64,000 bases of DNA from Paenisporosarcina antarctica. Lineage in GTDB: Bacteria > Bacillota > Bacilli > Bacillales_A > Planococcaceae. The position numbers were made by a program, and so were the translations under genes. Where the stretch lies: NCBI RefSeq assembly GCF_004367585.1, contig NZ_CP038015.1, positions 902,001-966,000 on the forward strand, given 5' to 3'. Shown here one piece after another: positions 52,866 to 62,151 of this stretch; position 1 is the first letter of the stretch; every line of letters starts with the position of its first letter. Under the pieces are notes generated by a model, which did not search any database, had not been told where the DNA came from, and saw only the letters and a list, made by a program, of their open reading frames with translations.

Positions 52866-54392
52866 TTGGAAAAAAAACACATAAAACCAGCGAAAGAAAA
52901 CATCGTCTCGTTTATTCCAACCGGCGAATATTATTATCAAAAAGCATTACAAGCTTTAAATCGAGAGAAGTTTGAAAAGGCCCATAAATATTTAAAACGT
53001 GCATCGGAGCTCAGTCCAGATGATCCGCATATTCTAATGCAATACGCTATTGTGGAAATGGAGAATGAAAGTTACGACCATGCACTTGATTTATTGCAAA
53101 ATGCACATAGTATTGACCCTACTGAAACAGAAATCATTTTTTTCTTAGCGGAAGTCAATGCACATATAGGCTTTCTTTCAGATGCCCGCAAGTTTGCAAA
53201 AAAGTATGTTGAATTGGATATGACTGGCGTTTATGCTGAGGAAGCGTTGGAAATCATTGATTTTTCAGAACAAGGAGATTGGTCTTTGTTTGAAGAAGAT
53301 AATTTTGGAAGTGAAATCTTAACTATTCAAGAAAAAGCCAGACGTATGATGGAAAAAGGTAACTTTGATCAAGCTATTGAAGTCTTGGAAAAGTTAATTG
53401 AAGAAAATCCGGAATTTTGGGCGGCTTATAATAACTTAGCACTAGCTTATTTTTATGTAGGTAAAGTCGATCAAGCGAAAACTTTACTGCATAAAGTATT
53501 AGAAGATAACACAGGTAATTTACATGCATTGTGTAACTTAGCGGTTGTCCACTATTACGATAAAAATGAGCAGGAGCTCAGTCATTTGTTAAATTTGCTG
53601 AGCAAAATCCAACCGTATATGTTGGAACATCGATACAAACTTGGTGCAACTTTTGCTTTAGTGGGTCGCTATGATGATGCATACAAATGGTTACGCTCAC
53701 TTCAAAAACGAGGGTATGAAGGTGATCCAGGATTTTATTTTTGGTTATCACATTCAGCTTATTTTTCGGGTCATGAAAATGAAGCACGTCATTATTGGAA
53801 GCAGTTGATACAAATTGATCCTGAAAAAGAAGGACTTGAACCTTGGGCTGGTCAACAAGAAGGCGAATCTTTAAAAGGGATGGAGCATAATCGTGATTTT
53901 ATAGTAGAAAAACTCGAAAATGCGTATCGTAGTGAGCGTATGTTTGGTTTGTTTTTACTTGGTAAGACTGCTCATCATCAAGAAATAATGGCCCATCCAG
54001 AATGGGTAAATATTGAAACTTATTCTATTATGGAAAAATGGTTATTAGGTCATGCTTTAGGACATGGATTCAAAACGAATCAACCGACTGAACGTTCTTT
54101 TAAACGTGCACTTGAAGCGACGGAGATTTTGTATATGGATAATCATCCTGTGACAATTGACGGGTCGTTTTTGTTTCAAATGTGGTTTGTTTTGATTGAA
54201 CGTGCAATTGATAAAGGCTATGAATTTAAAAATCCAAAAGCTTTAGCGGCAGCAGCTGATTATATGTTCCAGTCATCGCGAACTCAAGGAATTACAAAAA
54301 AGGCGTTTGCTGAACATTATGGAATTACAACGCCAACTTTGACCAAATATATAAATGAACTTACTCAATACTTACCACTATTTGATAATTAA
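52866..54392 (+). CDS. yvcD: TPR-repeat protein (YvcD-like)
   Basis: A 508-residue protein starting at TTG 52866, six bases after GGAGG; the frame from GTG 52833 would cross the his terminator. Tetratricopeptide repeats occupy about residues 20-330, for example YYYQKALQALNREKFEKAHKYL broken at its turn, and AAYNNLALAYFYVGKVDQA. The last 40 residues (ITKKAFAEHYGITTPTLTKYINEL) look like a helix-turn-helix. In B. subtilis yvcD lies between the his operon and trxB, as here. Function unknown. Confidence 0.85.
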   Translation: MEKKHIKPAKENIVSFIPTGEYYYQKALQALNREKFEKAHKYLKRASELSPDDPHILMQYAIVEMENESYDHALDLLQNAHSIDPTETEIIFFLAEVNAHIGFLSDARKFAKKYVELDMTGVYAEEALEIIDFSEQGDWSLFEEDNFGSEILTIQEKARRMMEKGNFDQAIEVLEKLIEENPEFWAAYNNLALAYFYVGKVDQAKTLLHKVLEDNTGNLHALCNLAVVHYYDKNEQELSHLLNLLSKIQPYMLEHRYKLGATFALVGRYDDAYKWLRSLQKRGYEGDPGFYFWLSHSAYFSGHENEARHYWKQLIQIDPEKEGLEPWAGQQEGESLKGMEHNRDFIVEKLENAYRSERMFGLFLLGKTAHHQEIMAHPEWVNIETYSIMEKWLLGHALGHGFKTNQPTERSFKRALEATEILYMDNHPVTIDGSFLFQMWFVLIERAIDKGYEFKNPKALAAAADYMFQSSRTQGITKKAFAEHYGITTPTLTKYINELTQYLPLFDN

Positions 54393-54440
54393 TGTCCACA
54401 CATTCATGATTTCAATCATGCTGTGAGGGCATTTTTTTCT
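54393..54440 (+). terminator. Terminator after yvcD
   Basis: CATGATT and AATCATG form the inner stem, with TGTCC / GGGCA outer pairing, followed by seven T. Confidence 0.7.
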
Positions 54441-54634
54441 TTTATGAAGAATCAAACTTAAAGTGAGGTGTTTATAAATTTACCTTCCTTCAATATTTAG
54501 TAAATGCAGAGACTTTATTATTAGGAATCTCATGATAACTAAAATCACCTTAGGTTTTTACTGAAAGAATTTTATAAATGAGACTTAAGTCATGTAAACT
54601 TAAAACATAAGCAAAAAAGTTGAATCACTACCAT

Positions 54635-54650
54635 AAATCTTATAAGATTT
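54635..54650. promoter_or_regulatory. Perfect palindrome at the trxB promoter
   Basis: AAATCTTATAAGATTT is a perfect 16-base palindrome. It overlaps a plausible -10 (TAAGAT, 17 bases after TTGAAT at 54620-54625). It lies in a 240-bp leader region that also has GACTTAAGTC (54582-54591). It could be an operator; no regulator is implied. Confidence 0.4.
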
Positions 54651-54654
54651 GTGA

Positions 54655-55632
<978 letters not shown>

Positions 55633-55732
55633 TTTTTAATCATTCTTTAATCCAGTTGTAATACTATCGCAACAATTAAAGTGTATATTAAAGATAGTAA
55701 ATTGACCCCCCTTTTTATAGCAACATTTTGTC

Positions 55733-55775
55733 AGGCTGCTTCTCGATTGAAATCGACGGAGTAGCCTCTTTTTTG
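55733..55775 (+). terminator. Terminator after trxB
   Basis: AGGCTGCTTCTCGATT pairs with AATCGACGGAGTAGCCT (two mismatches) and is followed by six T. Confidence 0.8.
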
Positions 55776-55778
55776 TGT

Positions 55779-55935
55779 ATCTAGCTCGCGGGTCGATCAA
55801 CTTCCAAACATCCAAGTCAGATTATAGTTGGTTACCCAATATGGGTGGGTCCTCCTTGGAGGAGAATAAAGCTAGCATTTAAGGGTTCGACCCAAAAGTG
55901 CTGAACTAAAGCGCCCTTCGCTTTTTATTTTTGCA
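55779..55935. repeat. Interspersed repeat, CTAGCTC...GCGCCCTTCGCTTTTT type
   Basis: The block begins ATCTAGCTCGCGGGTCGATC and ends AAGCGCCCTTCGCTTTTT. GGGTCGA near the start is complementary to TCGACCC near 55890, giving a long stem, with TCCTCC/GGAGGA inside. This is the best-preserved copy of the repeat type also seen at 34863-35145 and weakly at 5905-6010. No gene is present. Confidence 0.55.
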
Positions 55936-55941
55936 TACTTT

Positions 55942-55971
55942 TTGATATGCACTCCATCAAAGTTGTATAAT
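55942..55971 (+). promoter_or_regulatory. Promoter of the yvcI-crh operon
   Basis: TTGATA (55942-55947), 18-base spacer, TATAAT (55966-55971). Confidence 0.75.
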
Positions 55972-56008
55972 AGAATTAGTGAGTTTACTTGGATGTGGAG
56001 TGTCGAAT

Positions 56009-56485
56009 GTGCAACGTATAGCAAATTTAATTGTTTTAAAAGATAATCAAGTACTTTTATTAAAGAAACCACGCAGAAATTGGTATGTCGCACCTGGTGG
56101 GAAAATGGAAGCCGGCGAGTCCATCTACAATTCAGCAATAAGAGAGTTTAAAGAAGAAACAAATACAACACCAGCAAATCCCCATTTAAAAGGTGTGTAC
56201 ACCATGGTTACACGTGATGAGCAACAAGTAGAAAGTGAATGGATGTTATTCACATTTGTTTCATATGATTTAGAAGGAATTCCTTTTGAAATCACTAAAG
56301 AGGGTATCCTGGAATGGCATCCTGTGGAAGACTTAGCTCATTTACCAATGGCTGAAGGGGATCGTACAAATTTACAGTTTGCTGTTTCTGGCAAAGGAGT
56401 TCAGTACGGAACATTTGTGTATACAACAGATTTTGAATTAATCAAAGAAGATATTCAAGTGTCATATGAAGGAGAGGAACATTGA
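56009..56485 (+). CDS. yvcI: Nudix hydrolase (YvcI-like)
   Basis: A 158-residue Nudix protein. The Nudix box is [22 protein letters not shown] (broken at its turn), with the expected G-x5-E-x7-REUxEE pattern, about residues 34-56. The preferred start is GTG 56009, eight bases after GGAG, giving [14 protein letters not shown], which aligns with B. subtilis YvcI; GTG 56000 and 55979 are alternatives. Substrate unknown. It is first in the yvcI-rapZ-yvcK-whiA-crh cluster. Confidence 0.88.
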   Translation: MQRIANLIVLKDNQVLLLKKPRRNWYVAPGGKMEAGESIYNSAIREFKEETNTTPANPHLKGVYTMVTRDEQQVESEWMLFTFVSYDLEGIPFEITKEGILEWHPVEDLAHLPMAEGDRTNLQFAVSGKGVQYGTFVYTTDFELIKEDIQVSYEGEEH

Positions 56486-57369
56486 TGGAATTACAATCAA
56501 CTCAAGATTCAGAATTTGTCATTATTACCGGCATGTCTGGCGCTGGGAAAACAGTAGCCATTCAAAGTTTCGAAGATCTAGGCTTTTTCTGTATCGATAA
56601 CTTACCACCTGCTCTTTTATTGACTTTTTTAAAGCTAATGAAAGAATCAGGTAAAGACATGAACCGAATTGCTACTGTTATGGATATGCGCGGCGGAGAT
56701 TTTTTTGATTCTTTAATTGGTGCTCTAGATGAAATGGCGAAAGGGAGTGTGGTGACTCCGAAGATATTATTTTTAGAAGCAGACGATGAAACACTCGTCA
56801 GACGCTACAAAGAAACACGTCGCTCACATCCACTTGCACCTGCAGGGTTGCCACTAGAAGGCATTGCAAAAGAACGTTTATTGCTTTCGGAGTTGAAAGG
56901 GAGATCACAATTCATTTACAACACTTCTACTTTAAAACCGAAAGAGCTTCGTGAAAAAATTCAAGGAGAGTTTTCATCAAAAGGAAACTTTACATTTACC
57001 TTAAATATTATGTCATTTGGGTACAAACATGGTATGCCTATAGATGCTGATTTAGTTTTTGATGTGCGATTCTTACCAAACCCTTACTATATAGAAGATT
57101 TACGACCGAAATCAGGCTTAGATTCTGATGTATCAGATTATGTATTAAATAAACCTGAAACTCAAGTATTAATTGAAAAATTAACAGATTTACTTACTTA
57201 TATGATTCCTCAGTATAAACGAGAAGGTAAACGCCAACTTGTTATCGCATTTGGTTGTACAGGTGGACAACATCGCTCAGTAACCCTTACGGAATACTTT
57301 GCAGAGTTGTATCAAAAAGATTATCAAACTGTAATTACGCATCGCGATATTACACATAGGAAGGATTGA
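56485..57369 (+). CDS. rapZ: RNase adapter / nucleotide-binding protein RapZ (YvcJ)
   Basis: A 294-residue P-loop protein with Walker A GMSGAGKT (near residue 15) and [10 protein letters not shown], then the RapZ C-terminal half with [11 protein letters not shown]. In E. coli RapZ directs RNase E to GlmZ. In B. subtilis YvcJ affects competence and binds nucleotides. ATG 56485 is seven bases after GGAGAGG; TTG 56482 is an alternative. It overlaps yvcI by one base. Confidence 0.94.
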   Translation: MELQSTQDSEFVIITGMSGAGKTVAIQSFEDLGFFCIDNLPPALLLTFLKLMKESGKDMNRIATVMDMRGGDFFDSLIGALDEMAKGSVVTPKILFLEADDETLVRRYKETRRSHPLAPAGLPLEGIAKERLLLSELKGRSQFIYNTSTLKPKELREKIQGEFSSKGNFTFTLNIMSFGYKHGMPIDADLVFDVRFLPNPYYIEDLRPKSGLDSDVSDYVLNKPETQVLIEKLTDLLTYMIPQYKREGKRQLVIAFGCTGGQHRSVTLTEYFAELYQKDYQTVITHRDITHRKD

Positions 57370-57373
57370 TGGA

Positions 57374-58366
57374 ATGGCACGTCCCAAACGCCGTAAAAGA
57401 ATAGTCATAATCGGTGGGGGAACGGGTTTATCCACGTTACTTCGGGGATTAAAGAAGTTTCCTTTAGACATTACTGCAATTGTAACAGTTGCAGATGACG
57501 GAGGAAGTTCAGGTAGACTTCGAGACGATTACGATATTCCTCCTCCAGGAGATATTCGAAAAGTAATGGCTGCATTATCAGATGTGGAACCTCTAGTAGA
57601 AGAAATGTTCCAGTATCGTTTCAGTCAATCTGAAGACTTAGGTGGACATTCCCTTGGTAATCTAATGTTGACGGCGTTAACAGATATTACAGGTGACTTT
57701 TCACATGCAATTCGTGAAATGAGTCGTGTATTAAATGTTCATGGGACGATATTACCAGCTGCAAATCAGACAATTACACTTCATGCTGAACTCGAAGATG
57801 GAACAATTGTAACGGGGGAATCAAAAATTCCTACTTACAACCAACGAATTCATCGTGTATTTTTAACACCAACCGATGTGGAACCGCTTGCAGATACTAT
57901 TAAAGCCATTCGGAAAGCTGATTTACTCGTAATTGGTCCAGGAAGTTTATATACTAGTATTTTACCTAATTTATTAGTACAAGGTATTAAAAAAGCTATT
58001 CTTCAATCAAAAGCTCCCAACATATACATTTGTAATTTAATGACACAAGCTGGAGAAACTCTTGATTACACGGCCGCAGATCATGTTCGCGCGCTTACCT
58101 TACATATGGGAGAACCTTTTATACAAACGATTTTGCTAAATACAGATCAAGTGCCATTGTCCATACAAAAAGTATACGAACAAGAATTAGCCAAGCCGGT
58201 TAGTTATGATGAGTCCCTATTAAATGAATTAGGAATAACAGTGGTCAAAAAAGATATAGCGACCATTCAGGATGGAGCCATAAGACATGAAGCAACTAAA
58301 GTTGCTGAATGGCTAGTCCAATACGCGGAAGATAGAGAAAATGCCATTAAGCAATCACTTTTCTAA
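57374..58366 (+). CDS. yvcK: Gluconeogenesis/cell-shape factor YvcK
   Basis: A 330-residue CofD-like protein that binds UDP-sugars and supports growth and cell shape on gluconeogenic carbon sources in B. subtilis. N-terminal IVIIGGGTGLSTLLRG, followed by VTVADDGGSSGRLR and PPPGDIRKV, are the family motifs. ADHVRALTLH lies near residue 235. It lies between rapZ and whiA with short gaps, the conserved cluster. Confidence 0.94.
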   Translation: MARPKRRKRIVIIGGGTGLSTLLRGLKKFPLDITAIVTVADDGGSSGRLRDDYDIPPPGDIRKVMAALSDVEPLVEEMFQYRFSQSEDLGGHSLGNLMLTALTDITGDFSHAIREMSRVLNVHGTILPAANQTITLHAELEDGTIVTGESKIPTYNQRIHRVFLTPTDVEPLADTIKAIRKADLLVIGPGSLYTSILPNLLVQGIKKAILQSKAPNIYICNLMTQAGETLDYTAADHVRALTLHMGEPFIQTILLNTDQVPLSIQKVYEQELAKPVSYDESLLNELGITVVKKDIATIQDGAIRHEATKVAEWLVQYAEDRENAIKQSLF

Positions 58367-58393
58367 CTCTTTCGCTCGAAAGGGGGAACACTT

Positions 58394-59338
58394 ATGTCGT
58401 TTGCATCTGAAACTAAAAAAGAACTGACGCAAGCTGACATAATACCTTGTTGTGCGAAAGCAGAGTTATCTGCACTAATTCGCATGAATGGTGCGCTTTC
58501 ATTTGCTAATCGTAGTTTAAGTTTAGACGTTCAAACTGAAAATGCTGCAATTGCAAGGCGCTTATATACCTTAATGAAAGAGTTGTATCCCTACCGAGTA
58601 GAATTATTGGTACGTAAAAAGATGCGATTAAAGAAGAATAATGTGTATATATGTCGAGTGCGTGATGGATCAAAAGCATTACTAGAAGATTTAAAAATTA
58701 TCTCAGAAGATTTCCAGATTAACCACACGATTTCTGCTGAACTGGTTAAAAAGAATTGTTGTAAGCGTGCCTATTTGCGAGGTGCATTCTTAGCTGGTGG
58801 ATCAGTCAACAATCCTGAAACATCTGCTTATCATTTAGAAGTATATTCAGTATATAAAGACCATAGTGAAGCACTCGTGGACTTAATGAATGGTTTCAAA
58901 CTAAATGCTAAAACAATCGAACGTAAAAAAGGATTTGTAACATACTTGAAAGAAGCGGAGAAAATCTCGGATTTCTTTAGTATTACTGGGGCACATCACG
59001 CGTTGTTGAAATTTGAAGACGTTCGTATTATCCGTGACTTGAGAAATAGTGTGAATCGACTTGTAAACTGTGAAACTGCAAATTTAAACAAAACCATTGG
59101 AGCAGCAATTCGCCAAGTGGAAAATATACGGTATATCGATAACGCAATTGGTATAGATCAACTACCAGAGAAACTAAGGGAAATTGCTCGTTTGCGTGTC
59201 GAATATCAAGATGTGACATTAAAGGAGCTTGGAGAGATGGTTTCTACAGGAACCATTAGTAAATCAGGTATTAATCATCGGTTGCGTAAACTTGATGAAA
59301 TAGCAGATGGACTTCGCGGTGGTGCGGCTTTTTCTTAA
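58394..59338 (+). CDS. whiA: WhiA, LAGLIDADG-fold regulator
   Basis: WhiA is a DNA-binding protein that influences cell division and sporulation genes. The 314-residue protein has an N-terminal degenerate LAGLIDADG homing-endonuclease fold ([17 protein letters not shown], about residues 117-133) and a C-terminal helix-turn-helix ([27 protein letters not shown], with its turn near 290). AAGGGGG precedes the ATG. Its position before crh is conserved. Confidence 0.95.
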   Translation: MSFASETKKELTQADIIPCCAKAELSALIRMNGALSFANRSLSLDVQTENAAIARRLYTLMKELYPYRVELLVRKKMRLKKNNVYICRVRDGSKALLEDLKIISEDFQINHTISAELVKKNCCKRAYLRGAFLAGGSVNNPETSAYHLEVYSVYKDHSEALVDLMNGFKLNAKTIERKKGFVTYLKEAEKISDFFSITGAHHALLKFEDVRIIRDLRNSVNRLVNCETANLNKTIGAAIRQVENIRYIDNAIGIDQLPEKLREIARLRVEYQDVTLKELGEMVSTGTISKSGINHRLRKLDEIADGLRGGAAFS

Positions 59339-59423
59339 GGCAATCGATAGTTGTGGATATAGTCTAAATCGTCTAACATATACACCATACATGAACAAAA
59401 AGAGTTTAGGGAGGCATGAACGA

Positions 59424-59681
59424 ATGGCGGAAAAACAAGTACAAGTAGCATTGAAATCTGGATTGCAGGCACGACAGGCTGCTCTTTTTGTACAAGAAGC
59501 AAATCGTTTTCAAGCAGATGTGTATTTACAAAAAGGTGAGAAAAAAGTGAATGCAAAAAGTATTATGGGTATTATGAGCTTAGCAATTAGTAAAGGAACT
59601 GCAGTAATAATTAGCGCTGAAGGTTCTGATGAGCAACAAGCGGTAGCTGGATTAACTGCAATGATTCAAAAAGAAGAATAG
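59424..59681 (+). CDS. crh: Catabolite repression HPr-like protein Crh
   Basis: An 85-residue HPr paralogue that HprK phosphorylates at Ser46 (NAKSIMG), serving as a CcpA corepressor but not in sugar transport. Residue 15 is Gln (GLQAR), not the PTS histidine, which identifies Crh. Unusually, residue 18 is Gln (QARQAA) where Crh and HPr normally have Pro. ATG 59424 follows the GGGAGG at 59409-59414 by nine bases; an out-of-frame ATG at 59416 is ignored. The gene closes the yvcI cluster. ppaX, which removes PPi from HPr-P phosphorolysis, is degraded elsewhere in this window. Confidence 0.93.
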   Translation: MAEKQVQVALKSGLQARQAALFVQEANRFQADVYLQKGEKKVNAKSIMGIMSLAISKGTAVIISAEGSDEQQAVAGLTAMIQKEE

Positions 59682-59683
59682 AA

Positions 59684-59715
59684 AAAAACCTCCGATTTAA
59701 ATCGTAGGTTTTTTT
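59684..59715 (+). terminator. Terminator after crh
   Basis: AAAAACCTCCGATTT and AAATCGTAGGTTTTT with one mismatch, followed by a T run. Confidence 0.85.
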
Positions 59716-59730
59716 CTCTAACTTAAATGA

Positions 59731-59802
59731 TGCCCTCGGCGAGAATCGAACTCACATTTTAAGCTTCGGAGGCTCATGTGCTATCCGTTGCACCACGAGG
59801 GC
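59731..59802 (-). tRNA. trnQ-Arg: tRNA-Arg (anticodon CCG)
   Basis: A complete 72-base cloverleaf on the minus strand: acceptor GCCCTCG/CGAGGGC, D stem GTGC/GCAC, anticodon stem TGAGC/GCTTA with loop CTCCGAA (anticodon CCG, reading CGG), a four-base variable loop and T stem GTGAG/CTCGC with TTCGATT. Discriminator A; the 3' CCA is not encoded. A tRNA-Arg in this neighbourhood is also known in B. subtilis (trnQ). Confidence 0.95.
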
Positions 59803-59866
59803 AGGCGACTCTATTATTATACAAAGTTAAACAACAAAATTCAACTGTCCTTTTCTGTGCATAATA

Positions 59867-59897
59867 ATTGACCTTTCTTGACCAACTTGTATATGAT
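59867..59897 (+). promoter_or_regulatory. CtsR box and promoter of clpP
   Basis: ATTGACCTTTCTTGACC (59867-59883), read on the other strand, is GGTCAAGAAAGGTCAAT, matching the CtsR direct-repeat consensus (A/G)GTCAAAnAn(A/G)GTCAAA at most positions. TTGACC (59868-59873), 18-base spacer, TATGAT (59892-59897) makes the promoter. The operator covers the -35, as in class III heat-shock genes. Confidence 0.85.
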
Positions 59898-59972
59898 AAG
59901 GTAACAACTGAGAACAGCTTAAGAGACTCAGTATGTAAGAAAATTAATTTATGTTTAAAGGAGGCAATTTCG

Positions 59973-60566
59973 ATGAACTTAATTCCTACAGTTATTGAAC
60001 AAACAAGCCGTGGAGAACGTGCTTATGACATTTACTCACGTTTACTTAAAGACCGAGTAATTATGCTAGGAAGTGGTATTGATGACAATGTTGCAAACTC
60101 TATTGTTGCCCAATTACTTTTCCTAGAAGCAGATGATCCAGAAAAAGACATTTCAATTTACATTAACAGCCCAGGTGGTAGTATCACAGCGGGTATGGCG
60201 ATTTTTGACACAATGCAATTTATTAGACCAGACGTGCAAACAATCTGTATCGGAATGGCTGCATCAATGGGTGCTTTCTTACTAGCAGCTGGAACCAAAG
60301 GCAAACGTTATTCGTTACCAAATGCTGAAGTCATGATTCACCAACCACTAGGTGGAGCTCAAGGGCAAGCAACGGAAATTGACATTGCTGCAAAACGTAT
60401 TTTATTTTTACGTGACAAGTTAAACGGAATTTTGGCTGAGCGTACAGGTCAAACGATTGAAGTCATTGCAAAAGACACAGAACGTGATAACTTTATGACA
60501 GCTGAACGCGCGAAAGAATATGGCTTAGTTGATCATATAATTTCTCGAAGTGAATTAAAAAAATAA
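59973..60566 (+). CDS. clpP: ATP-dependent Clp protease proteolytic subunit
   Basis: ClpP forms the tetradecameric protease chamber used with ClpC, ClpE and ClpX. The 197-residue protein has the triad Ser98 (GMAASMGAF), His123 (MIHQPLGG) and Asp172 (TERDNF) at canonical positions. ATG 59973 follows AAAGGAGG; the in-frame extension to 59868 runs through the promoter. CtsR control indicates heat-shock induction. MecA-ClpCP substrates such as ComK are relevant here. Confidence 0.97.
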   Translation: MNLIPTVIEQTSRGERAYDIYSRLLKDRVIMLGSGIDDNVANSIVAQLLFLEADDPEKDISIYINSPGGSITAGMAIFDTMQFIRPDVQTICIGMAASMGAFLLAAGTKGKRYSLPNAEVMIHQPLGGAQGQATEIDIAAKRILFLRDKLNGILAERTGQTIEVIAKDTERDNFMTAERAKEYGLVDHIISRSELKK

Positions 60567-60573
60567 TATAATT

Positions 60574-60611
60574 AAGCTACAGTGACTTTTAAAGTCATTG
60601 TAGCTTTTTTT
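60574..60611 (+). terminator. Terminator after clpP
   Basis: AAGCTACAGTGACTTT and AAAGTCATTGTAGCTT with one mismatch, followed by a T run. Confidence 0.88.
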
Positions 60612-60675
60612 AATTAAGTTTTAATTTCTCATAATAAGGTAGATACTTTACTAAACTAACCAAGAGGTGGAAAAT

Positions 60676-61254
60676 ATGAAAAAGACTTTAGGTCCAATTA
60701 TGATTGTAGTACTTTTGATTGTCGTATTAGCTCTTATGTTAATTCCTAGTTATAACGGATTTGTAAATGGTGAAGAAAATGTGGATCAAGCTTACGCTCA
60801 AGTAGAAAATCAATTGCAAAGGCGACTTGATTTAATTCCAAATTTAGTGGAAAGCGTAAAAGGATTTGCGGATCAAGAAAAAGAAGTGATTGATAGTGTA
60901 ACTGAAGCTCGTGCTCGTTTAGCTGGAGCTGGTTCTCCTGAAGATCAAGCAACAGCGAATGATGAATTATCAGGTGCTTTAAGCCGATTATTAGTGGTTG
61001 TAGAAAATTATCCCGATCTTAAGTCTGATGTTAATTTCCGGCAATTAATGGATGAACTAGCAGGGACAGAAAATCGTTTATCAGTAGCACGCCAAGATTA
61101 TAATAATGTAGTAGCTGATTTTAACCGCAAAGTAAAACGTTTCCCAGGTATCATGCTAGCTGGAATTTTTGGATTTGATGAAAAAGAATACTTTAAAGCA
61201 GATGCAGCGGCACAAGATGCACCAAAAATTGATTTCGGAGGAGCTGACGATTGA
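60676..61254 (+). CDS. lemA: LemA-family membrane protein
   Basis: A 192-residue LemA protein. One N-terminal membrane helix (about residues 6-26) is followed by an extracellular or cytoplasmic helical bundle with the LemA core NVDQAYAQVENQLQRRLDLIPNLV, split at its centre, and ENRLSVARQDYN. Function is unknown; lemA is often paired with a TPM-domain gene, as here. ATG 60676 follows AGAGGTGG. The stop overlaps the next start (TGATG). Confidence 0.92.
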   Translation: MKKTLGPIMIVVLLIVVLALMLIPSYNGFVNGEENVDQAYAQVENQLQRRLDLIPNLVESVKGFADQEKEVIDSVTEARARLAGAGSPEDQATANDELSGALSRLLVVVENYPDLKSDVNFRQLMDELAGTENRLSVARQDYNNVVADFNRKVKRFPGIMLAGIFGFDEKEYFKADAAAQDAPKIDFGGADD

Positions 61255-62018
61255 TGAAAAAAGCTGCGCTCTTCGTAGGAACGGTGCTATTTTTTCTGTT
61301 GACGTATGTGCCAATGATTCAGGCGGCATCAATTCCAAAAGCCGTTGGTGACATTTATACACAAGACTTTGCCGGACTGCTAAATGCTGAACAAAAAGCA
61401 GAGCTTAATAAAATAGCAGCTCGCTTAGATGATGCAACTAGTGCCCAAATCGCTGTATTAACAGTCAACTCACTAGATGGTGCAGACATTCAAAATTTTG
61501 CGAACCAAGCATTTCGTGAATATCAATTAGGTGATGCAGAGAAAAATAACGGTGTTCTGTTAGTCATTGACATGGATACAAGGGAATTGTGGGTGGAAGT
61601 CGGCTATGGTCTAGAAGGGGCTTTACCAGATGGAAAAGTAGGACGCATTTTAGATGAGTATACAATCCCTTACATGAAGAATAATCAAGAAGATCAAGCG
61701 ATTTTAAATACAATGAAAGTCTTTTACCAAGAAATAGCAATCGAATTTGGTTGGGATGGAGAAGCGGTCGAACCTGCTAAGGCTGATGAAGGTGGTAGTT
61801 CTCTATCATTTATCATTGTCATCATAATTGTACTAGTGCTATACACGATTTTTAAAAATCGCGGAGGCGGTGGCATGGGACCAGGCTCTCGTGGAAGACG
61901 TGGAGGATTTCCAATGATGGGGCCAGGTTCATTTGGAGGAGGAGTCGGCGGCGGCGGTGGTTTCCGTAGCGGTGGCGGCGGGTCTTCTGGCGGTGGAGGA
62001 GCAGGACGTAAATTTTAG
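61254..62018 (+). CDS. TPM-domain (YgcG-like) exported membrane protein
   Basis: A 254-residue protein with a signal peptide (residues 1-25, cleavage near IQAAS), a TPM_phosphatase domain (about 33-155, with NAEQKAELNKIAARLDD and VEVGYGLEGALPD), one membrane helix (about 184-203) and a glycine-rich tail (about 205-250) made of GGG and GSR-type repeats. The topology is an extracellular TPM domain anchored by the helix. Paired with lemA in many bacteria; the role is unknown. The start shares one base with the lemA stop. Confidence 0.88.
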   Translation: MKKAALFVGTVLFFLLTYVPMIQAASIPKAVGDIYTQDFAGLLNAEQKAELNKIAARLDDATSAQIAVLTVNSLDGADIQNFANQAFREYQLGDAEKNNGVLLVIDMDTRELWVEVGYGLEGALPDGKVGRILDEYTIPYMKNNQEDQAILNTMKVFYQEIAIEFGWDGEAVEPAKADEGGSSLSFIIVIIIVLVLYTIFKNRGGGGMGPGSRGRRGGFPMMGPGSFGGGVGGGGGFRSGGGGSSGGGGAGRKF

Positions 62019-62027
62019 GTGTATTGG

Positions 62028-62058
62028 AGCGAGTGGTATACCTAGCCACTCGCTTTTT
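62028..62058 (+). terminator. Terminator of lemA-TPM
   Basis: GCGAGTGG (62029-62036) and CCACTCGC (62046-62053) with TA/TA extension inside the loop, followed by five T. Confidence 0.85.
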
Positions 62059-62151
62059 AACTGGACCTAATTTCGTTTTTAAGTTAATAATAGTACCGTT
62101 CACTCTTTTCTTTATAAAGTCTCGTATAATAAAATAAAGGAGTGGTTTAGT

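Noticed and set aside
54443-54634. Possible riboswitch or T-box in the trxB leader
   Set aside because: No T-box sequence, anti-terminator pair or known riboswitch core could be found; only scattered palindromes.
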